Origin: Drosophila miranda | Lineage: Eukaryota; Arthropoda; Insecta; Diptera; Drosophilidae | Direction: 5' to 3' | Assembly (NCBI RefSeq): GCF_003369915.1 | Contig: NC_046674.1 | Coordinates: forward strand, 9,238,001-9,302,000 | Length of the DNA stretch: 64,000 nt | Made by a program: the position numbers and the translations under genes | Part shown: positions 1-10,034 of the stretch, one piece after another | Layout: each line of letters opens with the position of its first letter | Position numbering within the stretch: the first letter of the stretch is position 1 | Notes under the pieces: model-generated | Database searches by the model: none | What the model was told of the DNA's origin: nothing | Seen by the model: only the letters and a program-made list of their open reading frames with translations

Positions 1-1
1 C

Positions 2-3000
2 CTGTGCAGCAGTAGCGGAGGCAGCAACAGCAGCAACAACTCCTGCTCGGTGTCCATGTCCATGTCCAGTGTGCTGCACGACTCGGGCATCTGCACGTCG
101 TCCTCGTCGCCATCGGTGTCTATTCCCTCGCCGACGCCCATCCAGCTGCAGTCGCCCACATTGCAGCAGCAGCAGCAGTCTCAGATACAAATTGGAGCAC
201 AGCCTGCACAGCTGTCGCTGCTGCAACGGAGTCCCACACAGCAGCAGCAACAGATCCTGGCCTCTCTGCCCACGCCCATGCTGCTCTCGCCTCAGTTGCA
301 GGTGGTTCCAACGCCACAGCACGCACAGCAGCAGCAGCAGCTGCAGCAAGTTGTGCTGCCCCCCACACCACAGCAATCATCGCTATTGCAGCAGCAGCAG
401 CAGCAGCATCATCTTCCACAGGAGCCTCTGGCGGTTATAGCAGCAGCGGCGGCTGCTCAGCGACCCATGGCCACCTACTTTGTCCAGCAGCAGCAGCAAT
501 CGCCGCAGCGACATGTAGTACAGAAACTTGTGTCACCGCAACATCAAATGCCACAGCAGCAGCAACAGCAGCAGCAAGTGCAACAAACGTTTCTTAAACA
601 GCAACATAGACAGCAGCAACAGCAGCAGCAAATGGCTGATGAGGCTCGAATGGCAGTGAGTGCGCTGCAAACGTTGCACGCAGCACCCACTTCACATATT
701 GTGACACCCATTAAAGTGATAGCCCCACAGCAGCAGCAGCAGCAGCCTCAAATACAGCCACAGACTCTGTTACAACAGCAGCAACTGAGTCAACATCAGC
801 AACAGCAGCAGCAACATCAGCAGCAACAACAGTCACCGCAGCAACAACAGCCACCGCAGCAGCAACAGCAGGTCAACTATTCTACTATTCAAGTGACACC
901 GCCAACTAAAGTACTCACTGTGAAGAGTGTTCCCACGGCCGCCAACAACATAAGCATCTCTAATCCGTCGCCTGCTCCAACGACAGGCACAAGGAAAACT
1001 CCAATCAGGCAGCAGCAGCAGGGAGCACCACCAGCTGCCGTCGCAGATGCCTCTCCAACAGCAGAATCCAAAGAGGACGACGGACCCAGTGACACGCCGC
1101 CTCCACGCAACGCGGCCAAAGACGGAAAGAAGCCATCGCGAGAGGACCGCAAGCTGGCGGCCATAATACGGGCCATCGACAACATGGAGAAGCGGGAGGC
1201 ACGCGGCAAGAAGGAGACGCGTCAAAGCAGCGGAAAGCGGCAGGCGAGCAACTCCCCTGCCTCGCCCTGCGGTAAGCGGCGAAGGTCCGTCTCCATCAGC
1301 GAAGATGCCGAGACTCCTTCGGGCATCAATGCGGGTGTCCCGGCGACAACGCCACAGCGTAAGAACCGAAGGAAGCGCAATGTCAGTCGCAGCTACAATA
1401 ACAACGGACTGAACAACAAGCGGAGGAAGAGCGTCCTGATGGAGTCCGATTGCGACTCACATGCGCTGACCAACTCGGAGTCCGAGGACCAAGTGCAGCA
1501 GCAGCAACAGCCGCATCCCCACCATCAGACAGTGGATCAGGCGGCTGGCCTGCTTCTGGCTTTGGCACACAACACATCCTCTGCCAGCGACTCCTTCAAG
1601 TCGCCCACTCCCCAGCCGCAGCAGGGCACCCCGGCTTCCGTGAGCAGCGCCTGCCTACTGATTGAGGCCGCCATGGGACCGTTGGAACAGCCGCTGCAGT
1701 CGCCGTCAGCCATGTCCTCTCCCGCCCCCATGGGAGAGTTCAAGTACCCGCCAGGTGGGGCCAAAACCAAGAAGACACTTATGTCCAGCTGGTTCCAGCA
1801 GGCAGAGCAGTGCGAATCGCAGCAGTCCGGGTTGGACAGCCTTGTCCAGGCGGCCATGTGTGAAATCAACGGCGAGAGAGAGCAACTGAAGCAGCAGCAG
1901 CAGCAGCAACAACAGATGAAATCTTCGCCGGCACCGGCTCTCCTAAAGGTGGAGCAGTTCATCCACCAGGCGGAATCCACGACCGCAGCCCCACAGGCGA
2001 CACCCAGGGAGCAGCTTCACCTCCCCTTGCAGAACAATTCCTCGGTGAAGAAGCGATGGCTGCGTCAGGCCATTAGCGAGGAGACCACCCCGGATCCAGA
2101 TGAGGGACTTCAGCAGCGGCAGTCCCCTGCTTCTGCCACTCCCGCACCACCGCACCAGGTGCACGTCGTCTCGCCACTGGCAAACGGATTCAGCACACCG
2201 CTGAAGAAGCGTCGCTTGGTGATTAGCAACGGAGCCACCGCCACAGACACAGCCGCAGCCAATGTGGAGACGGATGAGCCGCACATTGATGTGATTGGTG
2301 ATGCCAAGGATACCGATGCCATGGACGAGGTGGATGTCGTTGTGCCGCTGAAGGTGGAGACGGAAACAGAGCTGCTGGATGTGCAGAGCCACAGCCACAG
2401 CCACACCCATCATCTGAATCAGATCCATCAGCTGCATCACCAGGAGCAAGATGATGATGTGGACATTTTGCGTTCGCCCAGTCCTGGTGCCCAGCAAATC
2501 GTAGCTGAAGACAATCTGGTCAAGATCGAGCCGGAGGACACCAGTGCGGCTGCCGATGATGTTAAGATCGATGTGGAGCGCGAGGAGAGCCAAGCCTGCG
2601 ACAAGTTCGAGGAGATGGTGAAGGTGAAGCGCAAGGAGGAGGAGGAGCGTGAGAAAAAGGAACTTCGTGAGACTCAGCCCCGGCCCCAGGCCCAGACCCA
2701 GCCCCAGCCCCAGACCCAGGTACAAGAAGAGCCAAAACTAGAGGCTAAAGTGGCACCGAAAGTGGAGCCACCAGTAAAGGGGCAGCCAAGCCAAGTAGAG
2801 GCCAAGCCGGAGACGGAGGCACCCAAGGTGGTGCAGCCGAAAGTGGAGCCCAAGCCAGGAGAGTCTCTGCTGCGCAGCACAGCTACAGCTGCAGCCACAG
2901 CCACAGCAGTAGCACCAGCACCAGGAGGTGCAATCAATTCCCGTCCGCTAACCCTCAAGATAAGGGAGGAGCTGCCAAAGAAACCAAAACGAGAGCCAAC

Positions 3001-5497
3001 ACCTCCTTCAGCGAAGCCCCAGCTGCCATCGCAGTCACAACAGCCACTAGCAGAAGCAGTGGCAAAGGCAGCATTGCCGACCCTTGCACCAGCAGCAGTA
3101 CCAGCAGCAATCCCAGCACCAGCACCAGCACCAGTAAAAGCAGCTGCAGTTGCAGCTACATCTGCATCGAACAGCAGCACAAAAAGTCTCACCGAACTTG
3201 ATATGCAGGAACGTTTGTTGTCCTTCCATGAGCAGAACATTTTCTACTTACAGTCAAGGAACAAGAAGGCGGCAGCAGCCGCTGCAGCAGCGGCGGTGGC
3301 TGTGGCATCATCGTCATCGTCCAGTAACAAGATCAGCAGCGGCAGCGGGACAGAGGCCAAGAAGTCATCGTCTAAGGAGAAGGACGAAAAGCGGGAGAAG
3401 GACAAGCAGACGAAGAAGTCGAAAAAGGAGAAGAAAAAGTCCAAGGACAAGGATAAGCAGAAAACCGCAGCCAGTCACACAGGATCGCAAGTAGTTGTTG
3501 AGCAAAAGAAGAAAAACCAGCAGCAGTCACAGGCCCGACGGCCAGACGCCAAAGCTTCCTCTGCTCTGGCTGCTGCTGCACCTGCAGCTCCAGCTCCAGC
3601 TCCAGCTGTAGCCTCAAGTGCAGCAGCAACTCCCACTCTTCCGGTGGCCACAGCCAACGGCAAGACTAAGCACATCGCCCACACACCCAACAACAACGTG
3701 GAGCAGCAGCAGCAACAACAGCAACAGATGCGTCGTCGCACCATGTCCATGTGCGTGACACCCGTCACCCCGTCTCTTGCATCGCTACCCACTTCATTGC
3801 TGGCTCCCCCGCCGACAAAGAAACGCCAGACCAACTTCGAGCAGGAGTTGACCAAACCGAACAGCCAGATCCTGAGCAGCAGCATTCTCCTGAACAGCAG
3901 CAAGGCTCAGGGAGCCAGCACGGCCATAGCCACAGCCTCTCCGATGGTCGTCCAGCCGCAGCAGCAGCAACAACACCGCAAAGAAAACAACCACCATGAG
4001 GCGAATCCCGGAGGTGGTCCCATGAGCCTGGCTGCGGCCATCGCCAGTGGAAAGCTGACAACCATCAGCCGCAGGAGGGAGTCCATGTGCGGGAGTCGTC
4101 AGCAGGCGGCGCTCATACAGGCCGCGCTCTTGAAGAAAGAAAAGAAGGAGAAGAAGTCGAAGAAGAAGGACCGCGAGAAGCGGAAGCAGGAGAAACAGGA
4201 GAAGCAAAAGAGCAAGGACAAGGAGCGCGAAAAGGGTAAAGGAAAGGGAAAGGAGAAGGAATCCAAGCAAAAGGTCAACAACAACATTCAACAGAAGCCA
4301 TCCACACCGACTGCAAATCCCATTCCCACTGTGGACCCACGCGCCACTCCGACGCCGAGGCTGACGCCAAAGGCTGCCCCCATCCCAGTATTGATTACCC
4401 AGCCCATTGCAACGCCCATCCTCCCACAGGGACTGGCCTCCAAAATGCCGCTGCCCTACTACAACACCATCTATGGCAAGCTCCAAGACCCGCCACCAGC
4501 CAGCAGCAGTAGCAGCAGCAGCAGTAGCATGCCCAGCCTTGCCGAATACCTGGCCTCTACGAAATCAAAGGCGGCGGTCACGCCTACGCCCACGCCAGTG
4601 GTCCCCACCCTGGCCGTGGCAAAGCCTAGTCCTGGAGCAGGAGTCACGCATGCCTTGTCCGCCAGTCCGGTCGTTACCTCGAAGGACATGCCGCCGCCAA
4701 CTACAACGCCTATTAAGATCTACACGCGGACCGCCAATTGCGATCCTCGGCTGAACCCCATGCTCACGCAGCCCGAGCCCGCACCCATGCCCAAGCGAAA
4801 GCTCTCCATCAGCGAGTACCGCATGCGGCATCGTCCATCGGTGGACACGGCGCCCAGTCCAGCCACTCCTACTACGCCTACCTCCATTAATGTTGGATTT
4901 GGACAGGCGCACACAATCAACAAGTGCTCGCTGCAGTCGCCTGAGCACTACCAGGCAGCCATGCGCGAGCGCCGCAACTCGATCAGTGTGCACCACCACC
5001 AGAACATCATCAGCAGCTTCAACAACAACACCCCCAGCAAGGGAAGTGCCATTGGAACTGGGATTGGGACAAGCATTGGCAGCAGCAGCCTAAAGAATCT
5101 GCAGCAAGTGCTGGGCGTCTCGGGTGGTGGACCGATCAAGAAGCTACCCTCCGCTGCCACTACTCTGAGCAATGTGAACTCAATCCTGAGCACCGCCCAG
5201 AAGCTGAACATGTTCGATGACAAGCCCAGGATGGAGCAGAGGGCGCCTCTTGCCAGCACTTCTAGCAAATATCAGCTTATCCCTGGCGCAGGAGGACACT
5301 TCAATGCTGCACCCACTCTGCTCGAGCAGCAGCAGGAGAAGATGAGTGAACGGTCACGCAGCGCTCAACGCTTCATGCAGCGAACCATATCCTGCGACTC
5401 GCGGGTGATTGAGCGACTGGGCGCCGCTGGTGGTCCGGGCTCCACGAAGGTCAATGAGAAGATGACGGCCGCGGGAGGTAGGCGGGATGGCGTCTGA
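2..5497 (+). CDS. upSET: upSET, C-terminal part of an MLL5/SETD5-type chromatin protein (partial)
   Basis: This is one large open exon. The frame is open to the left edge, so the PHD and SET domains expected for the family lie outside the window. The visible part, over 1,800 residues, is low complexity with many CAG/CAA-coded polyglutamine runs. Two motifs point to the family: SREDRKLAAIIRAIDNMEKRE near nucleotides 1132-1195, like the segment after the SET domain of SETD5/MLL5, and KRKLSISEYR near 4795, like their KRKVSLLEYRKR motif. Two lysine-rich charged stretches (about 3376-3465 and 4125-4275) may be nuclear targeting or coiled regions. The fly protein is known to restrain histone acetylation around active promoters with an HDAC complex. 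The frame ends at TGA 5495-5497, but splicing near 5478 could give another end. The family call rests on short motifs, so another polyQ nuclear protein is possible but less likely. Confidence 0.72.
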   Translation: MCSSSGGSNSSNNSCSVSMSMSSVLHDSGICTSSSSPSVSIPSPTPIQLQSPTLQQQQQSQIQIGAQPAQLSLLQRSPTQQQQQILASLPTPMLLSPQLQVVPTPQHAQQQQQLQQVVLPPTPQQSSLLQQQQQQHHLPQEPLAVIAAAAAAQRPMATYFVQQQQQSPQRHVVQKLVSPQHQMPQQQQQQQQVQQTFLKQQHRQQQQQQQMADEARMAVSALQTLHAAPTSHIVTPIKVIAPQQQQQQPQIQPQTLLQQQQLSQHQQQQQQHQQQQQSPQQQQPPQQQQQVNYSTIQVTPPTKVLTVKSVPTAANNISISNPSPAPTTGTRKTPIRQQQQGAPPAAVADASPTAESKEDDGPSDTPPPRNAAKDGKKPSREDRKLAAIIRAIDNMEKREARGKKETRQSSGKRQASNSPASPCGKRRRSVSISEDAETPSGINAGVPATTPQRKNRRKRNVSRSYNNNGLNNKRRKSVLMESDCDSHALTNSESEDQVQQQQQPHPHHQTVDQAAGLLLALAHNTSSASDSFKSPTPQPQQGTPASVSSACLLIEAAMGPLEQPLQSPSAMSSPAPMGEFKYPPGGAKTKKTLMSSWFQQAEQCESQQSGLDSLVQAAMCEINGEREQLKQQQQQQQQMKSSPAPALLKVEQFIHQAESTTAAPQATPREQLHLPLQNNSSVKKRWLRQAISEETTPDPDEGLQQRQSPASATPAPPHQVHVVSPLANGFSTPLKKRRLVISNGATATDTAAANVETDEPHIDVIGDAKDTDAMDEVDVVVPLKVETETELLDVQSHSHSHTHHLNQIHQLHHQEQDDDVDILRSPSPGAQQIVAEDNLVKIEPEDTSAAADDVKIDVEREESQACDKFEEMVKVKRKEEEEREKKELRETQPRPQAQTQPQPQTQVQEEPKLEAKVAPKVEPPVKGQPSQVEAKPETEAPKVVQPKVEPKPGESLLRSTATAAATATAVAPAPGGAINSRPLTLKIREELPKKPKREPTPPSAKPQLPSQSQQPLAEAVAKAALPTLAPAAVPAAIPAPAPAPVKAAAVAATSASNSSTKSLTELDMQERLLSFHEQNIFYLQSRNKKAAAAAAAAAVAVASSSSSSNKISSGSGTEAKKSSSKEKDEKREKDKQTKKSKKEKKKSKDKDKQKTAASHTGSQVVVEQKKKNQQQSQARRPDAKASSALAAAAPAAPAPAPAVASSAAATPTLPVATANGKTKHIAHTPNNNVEQQQQQQQQMRRRTMSMCVTPVTPSLASLPTSLLAPPPTKKRQTNFEQELTKPNSQILSSSILLNSSKAQGASTAIATASPMVVQPQQQQQHRKENNHHEANPGGGPMSLAAAIASGKLTTISRRRESMCGSRQQAALIQAALLKKEKKEKKSKKKDREKRKQEKQEKQKSKDKEREKGKGKGKEKESKQKVNNNIQQKPSTPTANPIPTVDPRATPTPRLTPKAAPIPVLITQPIATPILPQGLASKMPLPYYNTIYGKLQDPPPASSSSSSSSSMPSLAEYLASTKSKAAVTPTPTPVVPTLAVAKPSPGAGVTHALSASPVVTSKDMPPPTTTPIKIYTRTANCDPRLNPMLTQPEPAPMPKRKLSISEYRMRHRPSVDTAPSPATPTTPTSINVGFGQAHTINKCSLQSPEHYQAAMRERRNSISVHHHQNIISSFNNNTPSKGSAIGTGIGTSIGSSSLKNLQQVLGVSGGGPIKKLPSAATTLSNVNSILSTAQKLNMFDDKPRMEQRAPLASTSSKYQLIPGAGGHFNAAPTLLEQQQEKMSERSRSAQRFMQRTISCDSRVIERLGAAGGPGSTKVNEKMTAAGGRRDGV

Positions 5498-5559
5498 GAC
5501 GGGTAAGTGTGGCTGCTGGGATTTGTTTAAGGAGATTTTCAACTTACTTTAATCCACAG
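5478..5559 (+). other. Small intron at the stop codon of upSET, with two possible donors
   Basis: A consensus donor GTAAGT starts at 5503, five bases after the TGA, and an acceptor CCACAG ends at 5559. This gives a 57-bp intron in the 3' UTR. A weaker donor GTAGGC at 5479, inside the last codons, joined to the same acceptor replaces the end GGRRDGV with GDSRKRKTN followed by TAG. The consensus donor is stronger, so a 3' UTR intron is the main reading and the alternative end is inference. Confidence 0.45.
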
Positions 5560-8010
5560 ACTCACGTAAAAGAAAAACGAACTAGTGCGGAAATCGAGAA
5601 ACTCCAACAAGAAACAACGATAATGAGAAAGTGCTGACGAAATCAATCGTTTGCCTCGTTACAGATTCACTTCCCTTACACAAAACAAACAACAACAGAA
5701 ACTTTTTTTTTTTTTTTTTTAAACGCTTTAAATATTTTAAAGAAAATTCCGCATTGAAATATATAGATATATACATGTACATGATATACACATATATATA
5801 TTTGTATGTGTGTGCAATCGATTCATAAAAACGAAGAGCGAGATTTAATACGCAACAGATCCGATACAATCCACACTTAATGTAAATAATGAAACGGAAT
5901 AACTTGCAAAGCAAACAAAAAACAACACAAAAATTAAAAGAAACGAGACGAAACTAAACAAAACAAAACAAAAATACATAGCAGAAACACCTTTTGAAAC
6001 ACTAATTAGTTAATGAATAGTCTCGTTTTTGTCACAGCAAACAAGCCAATTCTATTACTTACCGAGAAAGAAAACAAACAACCTACTATTTACGATACAT
6101 AGGGCCTATAGAATGATACTATATACGAATTAACTTACCTAGCATGTAGTTTACAGATTAGGCGGCGAAAACTGAAGTTATTTGAGACGTTAGAGAGTCC
6201 CTTCTGGCATCGTTTCGTTATTAAATATGTATTTTAGTACCTAAGTTGACTCAAACCAAGAGACGAGCTTCGATATAACCAATGCAGTAGCGGGAGAGCC
6301 CAAAGCTGCGAGCAAGCAAATGGGGGAGGCCTCCCCATTTTATTTCTTTAACTTTAATTTCACACATGGAACTACGTTTAATTTAAGAATAAACAAAAAA
6401 ATCAATTATTAAAACATTTCAATATCATATTTACCCAAAACCAGAAAACACTGATTAGCCAGATTAAAACGCAAGCAATACTCTTGAACTAAACAGAATA
6501 GAACAGAACAGAACAGAAAAGAACAGAACAAAGAAACACCCAGAAAAAGCAAATGTAAATAATACTTTAAAAAAAACACCAACATATAACAGAGAATAAA
6601 AAATGTAAACTAATCTATTATCGACAAGATACACACGTAAATACTGTTAAATATCTGTATATACCATAGAATATATGTACATCTTGGTCTATTATGAACG
6701 AGGAGTCGAGGAGTGGAGTACAGCACTGTATCGTACCGGAGTTAGTAGGAACAAGTTACAGCGTAAGTTCAACAATGAAAAAGAGTACAAAGCGAGGTTC
6801 GATTGAACGAACAAACCGCGATTACAACGTGTAAATACAGGCAACAGCAAATCAACAAATTTCCGAAGCCATTTACATATTTTGCATTCGACTTTTGTTA
6901 ACTTAAAACCTTAAAAATTCGAACCCCACATAAAAAAATATTCCCGAAATATTAAAAAAATAATGTTTATTTTTTTGTGAACAGTTTTTAGTAAAGTAAA
7001 TTATCATAAAGTAAGTTATGGTTGTATGCCATAGGGATATAATCGAAACAAACTCTGATCAATCTTCTTATAATATATAATCTTTTCAATAGTCTCTGAT
7101 ACATGCTTTGATGCATCTTTATTTTTTCGATTTTCATTCAAATTTTTACTTCTAAATTAAAAAAAAATTTAGATCACAAGAACTTAAAAATGGCAATGAA
7201 ATAATATGTACCACAAATTAACTTATTTTGGCCCTGTGAATACATTTTTTTTTCATAAGAAATTTTGATAGATTTTGTAACCGATTAAAGGGAAAATACA
7301 TACAACACTACATCTAGAGCGAAAGGTTTGTTTTTTACCAATCTGTTTTACGGACAAAGTGAATAATACCTTAAATATACCTTAACAATGTAAATACGAA
7401 GGAGAGAAGTAGATCGTACACTTACCACTTAAGACAACGGACTATGTCAGTCTAGTTTCGTTTTAATTCTGTAAATATATAGATGATAACTGTAAGATAC
7501 ATAACCGAAATGTGCTAAGCCGATTTTATAAAACGTATGTTGTTGATTTTTTAAGCGCTGTACCATAGAAACAAACCGTATAATAGATGGATGTAGATGT
7601 AGCCGTCTACATATTCATAGGGGAGGAGTTCGTAATTAGTTTTCTTAATGAAATTTTTATAGTTCTAGCATAAGCAGCAAACAAAATTATTTATGACCCT
7701 TTTGAACGAAAAAAATACCTATTCGTAATCACTTTTTTTTTTTACCTTTACATTATTTGTAAGTGCGAATTTGCATTGTAAGCATAAGCGGTAGGCATAG
7801 GGGTTTTAGCCATAAGAGAACCTTGGTTTAACTGATTGTAAATTAATACGTTAACTGTTTACTAAACACAAACACAATACACATACACACACACACACAA
7901 TCAAGCAACAGAAGTCGGCCAACACGTCTGTAAAATACATTAAAAACGAATTCGTAAAATTCTTTAACAATAAACAAACAAAAAACCGGAAAAACACAAA
8001 TAAAACGAAA
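5498..8010 (+). other. upSET 3' UTR and downstream AT-rich sequence
   Basis: There is no coding ORF of note in this stretch. It is AT-rich, has a T homopolymer at about 5703-5720, and carries several AATAAA poly(A) signals: near 6595 and clustered at about 7967-8012. The last cluster, followed by a change of sequence character at about 8030, is the most likely transcript end. The 3' UTR could therefore be about 2.5 kb, with shorter forms. The inferred transcript is convergent with Ptip. Confidence 0.45.
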
Positions 8011-8039
8011 ATAAAATGAAAACTTAAATTTGTTGAATT

Positions 8040-8960
8040 CTGAAGTCGTTTTTAAGGATCACAGGGGTATTTTCCCCAGTCGTACATATGTAGCTACCTC
8101 CGCTATCTCGACTAGCAAAATGAAGCCGATTTTTGTAAAATTTAATGATTTTTGGCGAAAATCGTGAAAGAATGGATGTCCTTTTTTCTGGTGCCAATTG
8201 GTTGGCAGGACTCTCCCGGTCACGAAATGATATGCCACGCCCCGATCGGCTGCTGTAAGCTGAGATATAGCTTACAGAAAAAAACAGTATTTGCATTATG
8301 CGTAAATACCTTCCGCAAACTAAATTTGTGTTGCATACTTTTAGTTACAAAGCAAACTTCAATTTTGAAGCATAGCATACTTTTGGGGTTGAACGAAAGG
8401 TAAGTTGCTTTCTGTTCATTTCTGTTTGCCTGGTATCCCAGCTCAGAATTTCTCATTTTCTGCCAGTTGACGTCAGATTCAATTAAACATTTTTCGTTGG
8501 CCATATCTCGGCTTTTTATGGGCCGAATGGTGAAGGACCAACTCTCCCAGGATCGTGAGGACCCAGCCTGTCGATTGGCACAAAAATCTCGACCACGAAA
8601 ATGAGGCCGATTTTTGGCAAATTGGATGATGTAACCATCATGACTTTTGGCGAAAATCGTGATGGAATGGATGTCCTTTTTTCTTGTGCCAATCGGTTGG
8701 CAGGACTCTCCCGGTCACGAAATGACATGCCACGCCCCGATCGGCAGCCGTATAGCTGAGATATAGCTTACAGAAAAAACTAGTATTTGCATGATGTGCA
8801 AATACCAATCATCGGAAGGCTATATCTCAGCTATTTATGGGCCGATCGGCCCCTACCTTCCCAGGACCGTGGGAATCCAGCCTGTCGATTGTCATCAACC
8901 ACGGCCACTGGCATCTCGACAACGAAAATGAGGTCGATTTTTGGCAAATTTAATGATTGA
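8040..8960. repeat. Tandem palindromic (fold-back) repeat cluster
   Basis: Two similar units lie at about 8105-8312 and 8588-8812, sharing for example TTGGCAGGACTCTCCCGGTC and GAGATATAGCTTACAG. They are preceded and followed by related segments (about 8497-8600 and 8813-8960) that share TATGGGCCGA and CCAGCCTGTCGATTG. The segments before each unit match the units in inverse orientation: TATCTCAGCT against AGCTGAGATA, and GATTGGCACAA against its complement in TTGTGCCAATC. Each unit is thus an imperfect hairpin with arms of about 130 bases. No open frame supports a protein. It may be a fold-back transposon remnant, a satellite seed or a hairpin RNA locus. I do not recognise a named family. Confidence 0.7.
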
Positions 8961-10034
8961 ACATGAATTTACATAGATACATATATGGCATGTGTGTATA
9001 TGTATAGTACACATGTACATATACCCAATCCAGTATTAATATATTCTTAGATTCGTTAGCAATAATAATAGTTCGACAAAATGCATTCAGTAATTTTTTA
9101 TTTAATTGATTTCGTACAGTGCCTAACTAAGAATATTCTCATTTGTATATTATTTGTTTAGAAAATATTGGCTTTAACTAAGTGAAAAGTACTTAAAATA
9201 CTAATAGCCAGCAATATATAAATTTCTGTGAAACATTTTCGTATACTCTAGGGAAATATATATGTATTGTATGTATATTTGTGTGACTTTTTACAGCTAG
9301 CTGGTTCAAGAACCCTCAGAAAAATATATTGATTGATTTCTTTTATATAACTCTTCTTTAGGCTAATTAAGGTAGATCTTTTCTTACATTCTATCCTCAC
9401 AATTCCTACACATATCGGTCGGTTATGACATCTCATCAAGAACTGAGTTATGTATATCAATATAATCCAAAAAAATAAACAGATTCAGATCATTGCAATC
9501 ATTGCTATTAAAGTAAATTATATACAATTCATAGGGAGTTTGAAGCTCAAGAAATAAAAATTCAGAGTAGGGTTATACTGGCGTATGCCGTATATACTCG
9601 TATAATTCAAATGGTTGTCGAAAAAATGTCAGCTTATGCCAAAGAAAAATATGAATTACTGTGTATAAGATAAGATGAGATGTTAGAAAAATGATTCCGT
9701 ACATAAAGGGTGTGAAATTTAAACGATATGTTGCTGTGTAACCCATCTTGCATGGCCCTCTGAGTTGACGAGTTCAGTCGACTAGATTCCTATTGGTATG
9801 GTATATATCATAAGAAATTGGGCAGGGCCTCGGGCAGGTTCCGAATAAATTGCATCATCAGTCTAGTCAGCAAATGTTATTTTGATGGGGTGGCTCACAT
9901 GGATGCTCTCTCTCTCTCTTCTCTTATATACTTATTTAACAACTTGCAACTTCTAAATTTTATACACCTATATCCTGAAACCTGATACTTACTTTGTTTT
10001 AGCACTAATACAACAACCAAAACACTCGACGATG
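8961..10034. other. AT-rich intergenic region between convergent upSET and Ptip
   Basis: I see no gene here. It contains short TACATA/TATGTA-rich stretches and a small CT tract near 9906-9922. The right part must include the Ptip 3' UTR, since Ptip ends at 10035 on the minus strand. I could not place its poly(A) site. Confidence 0.4.

Noticed and set aside
833-5268. Many antisense and shifted frames of 60-230 codons across upSET
   Set aside because: They are Leu-, Ala-, Cys- or Ser-rich shadows of CAG/CAA repeats and of GC-rich coding sequence, with no family likeness or splice support.
8220-8504. Short frames across the palindromic repeat cluster
   Set aside because: Frames differ between repeat units and match nothing.
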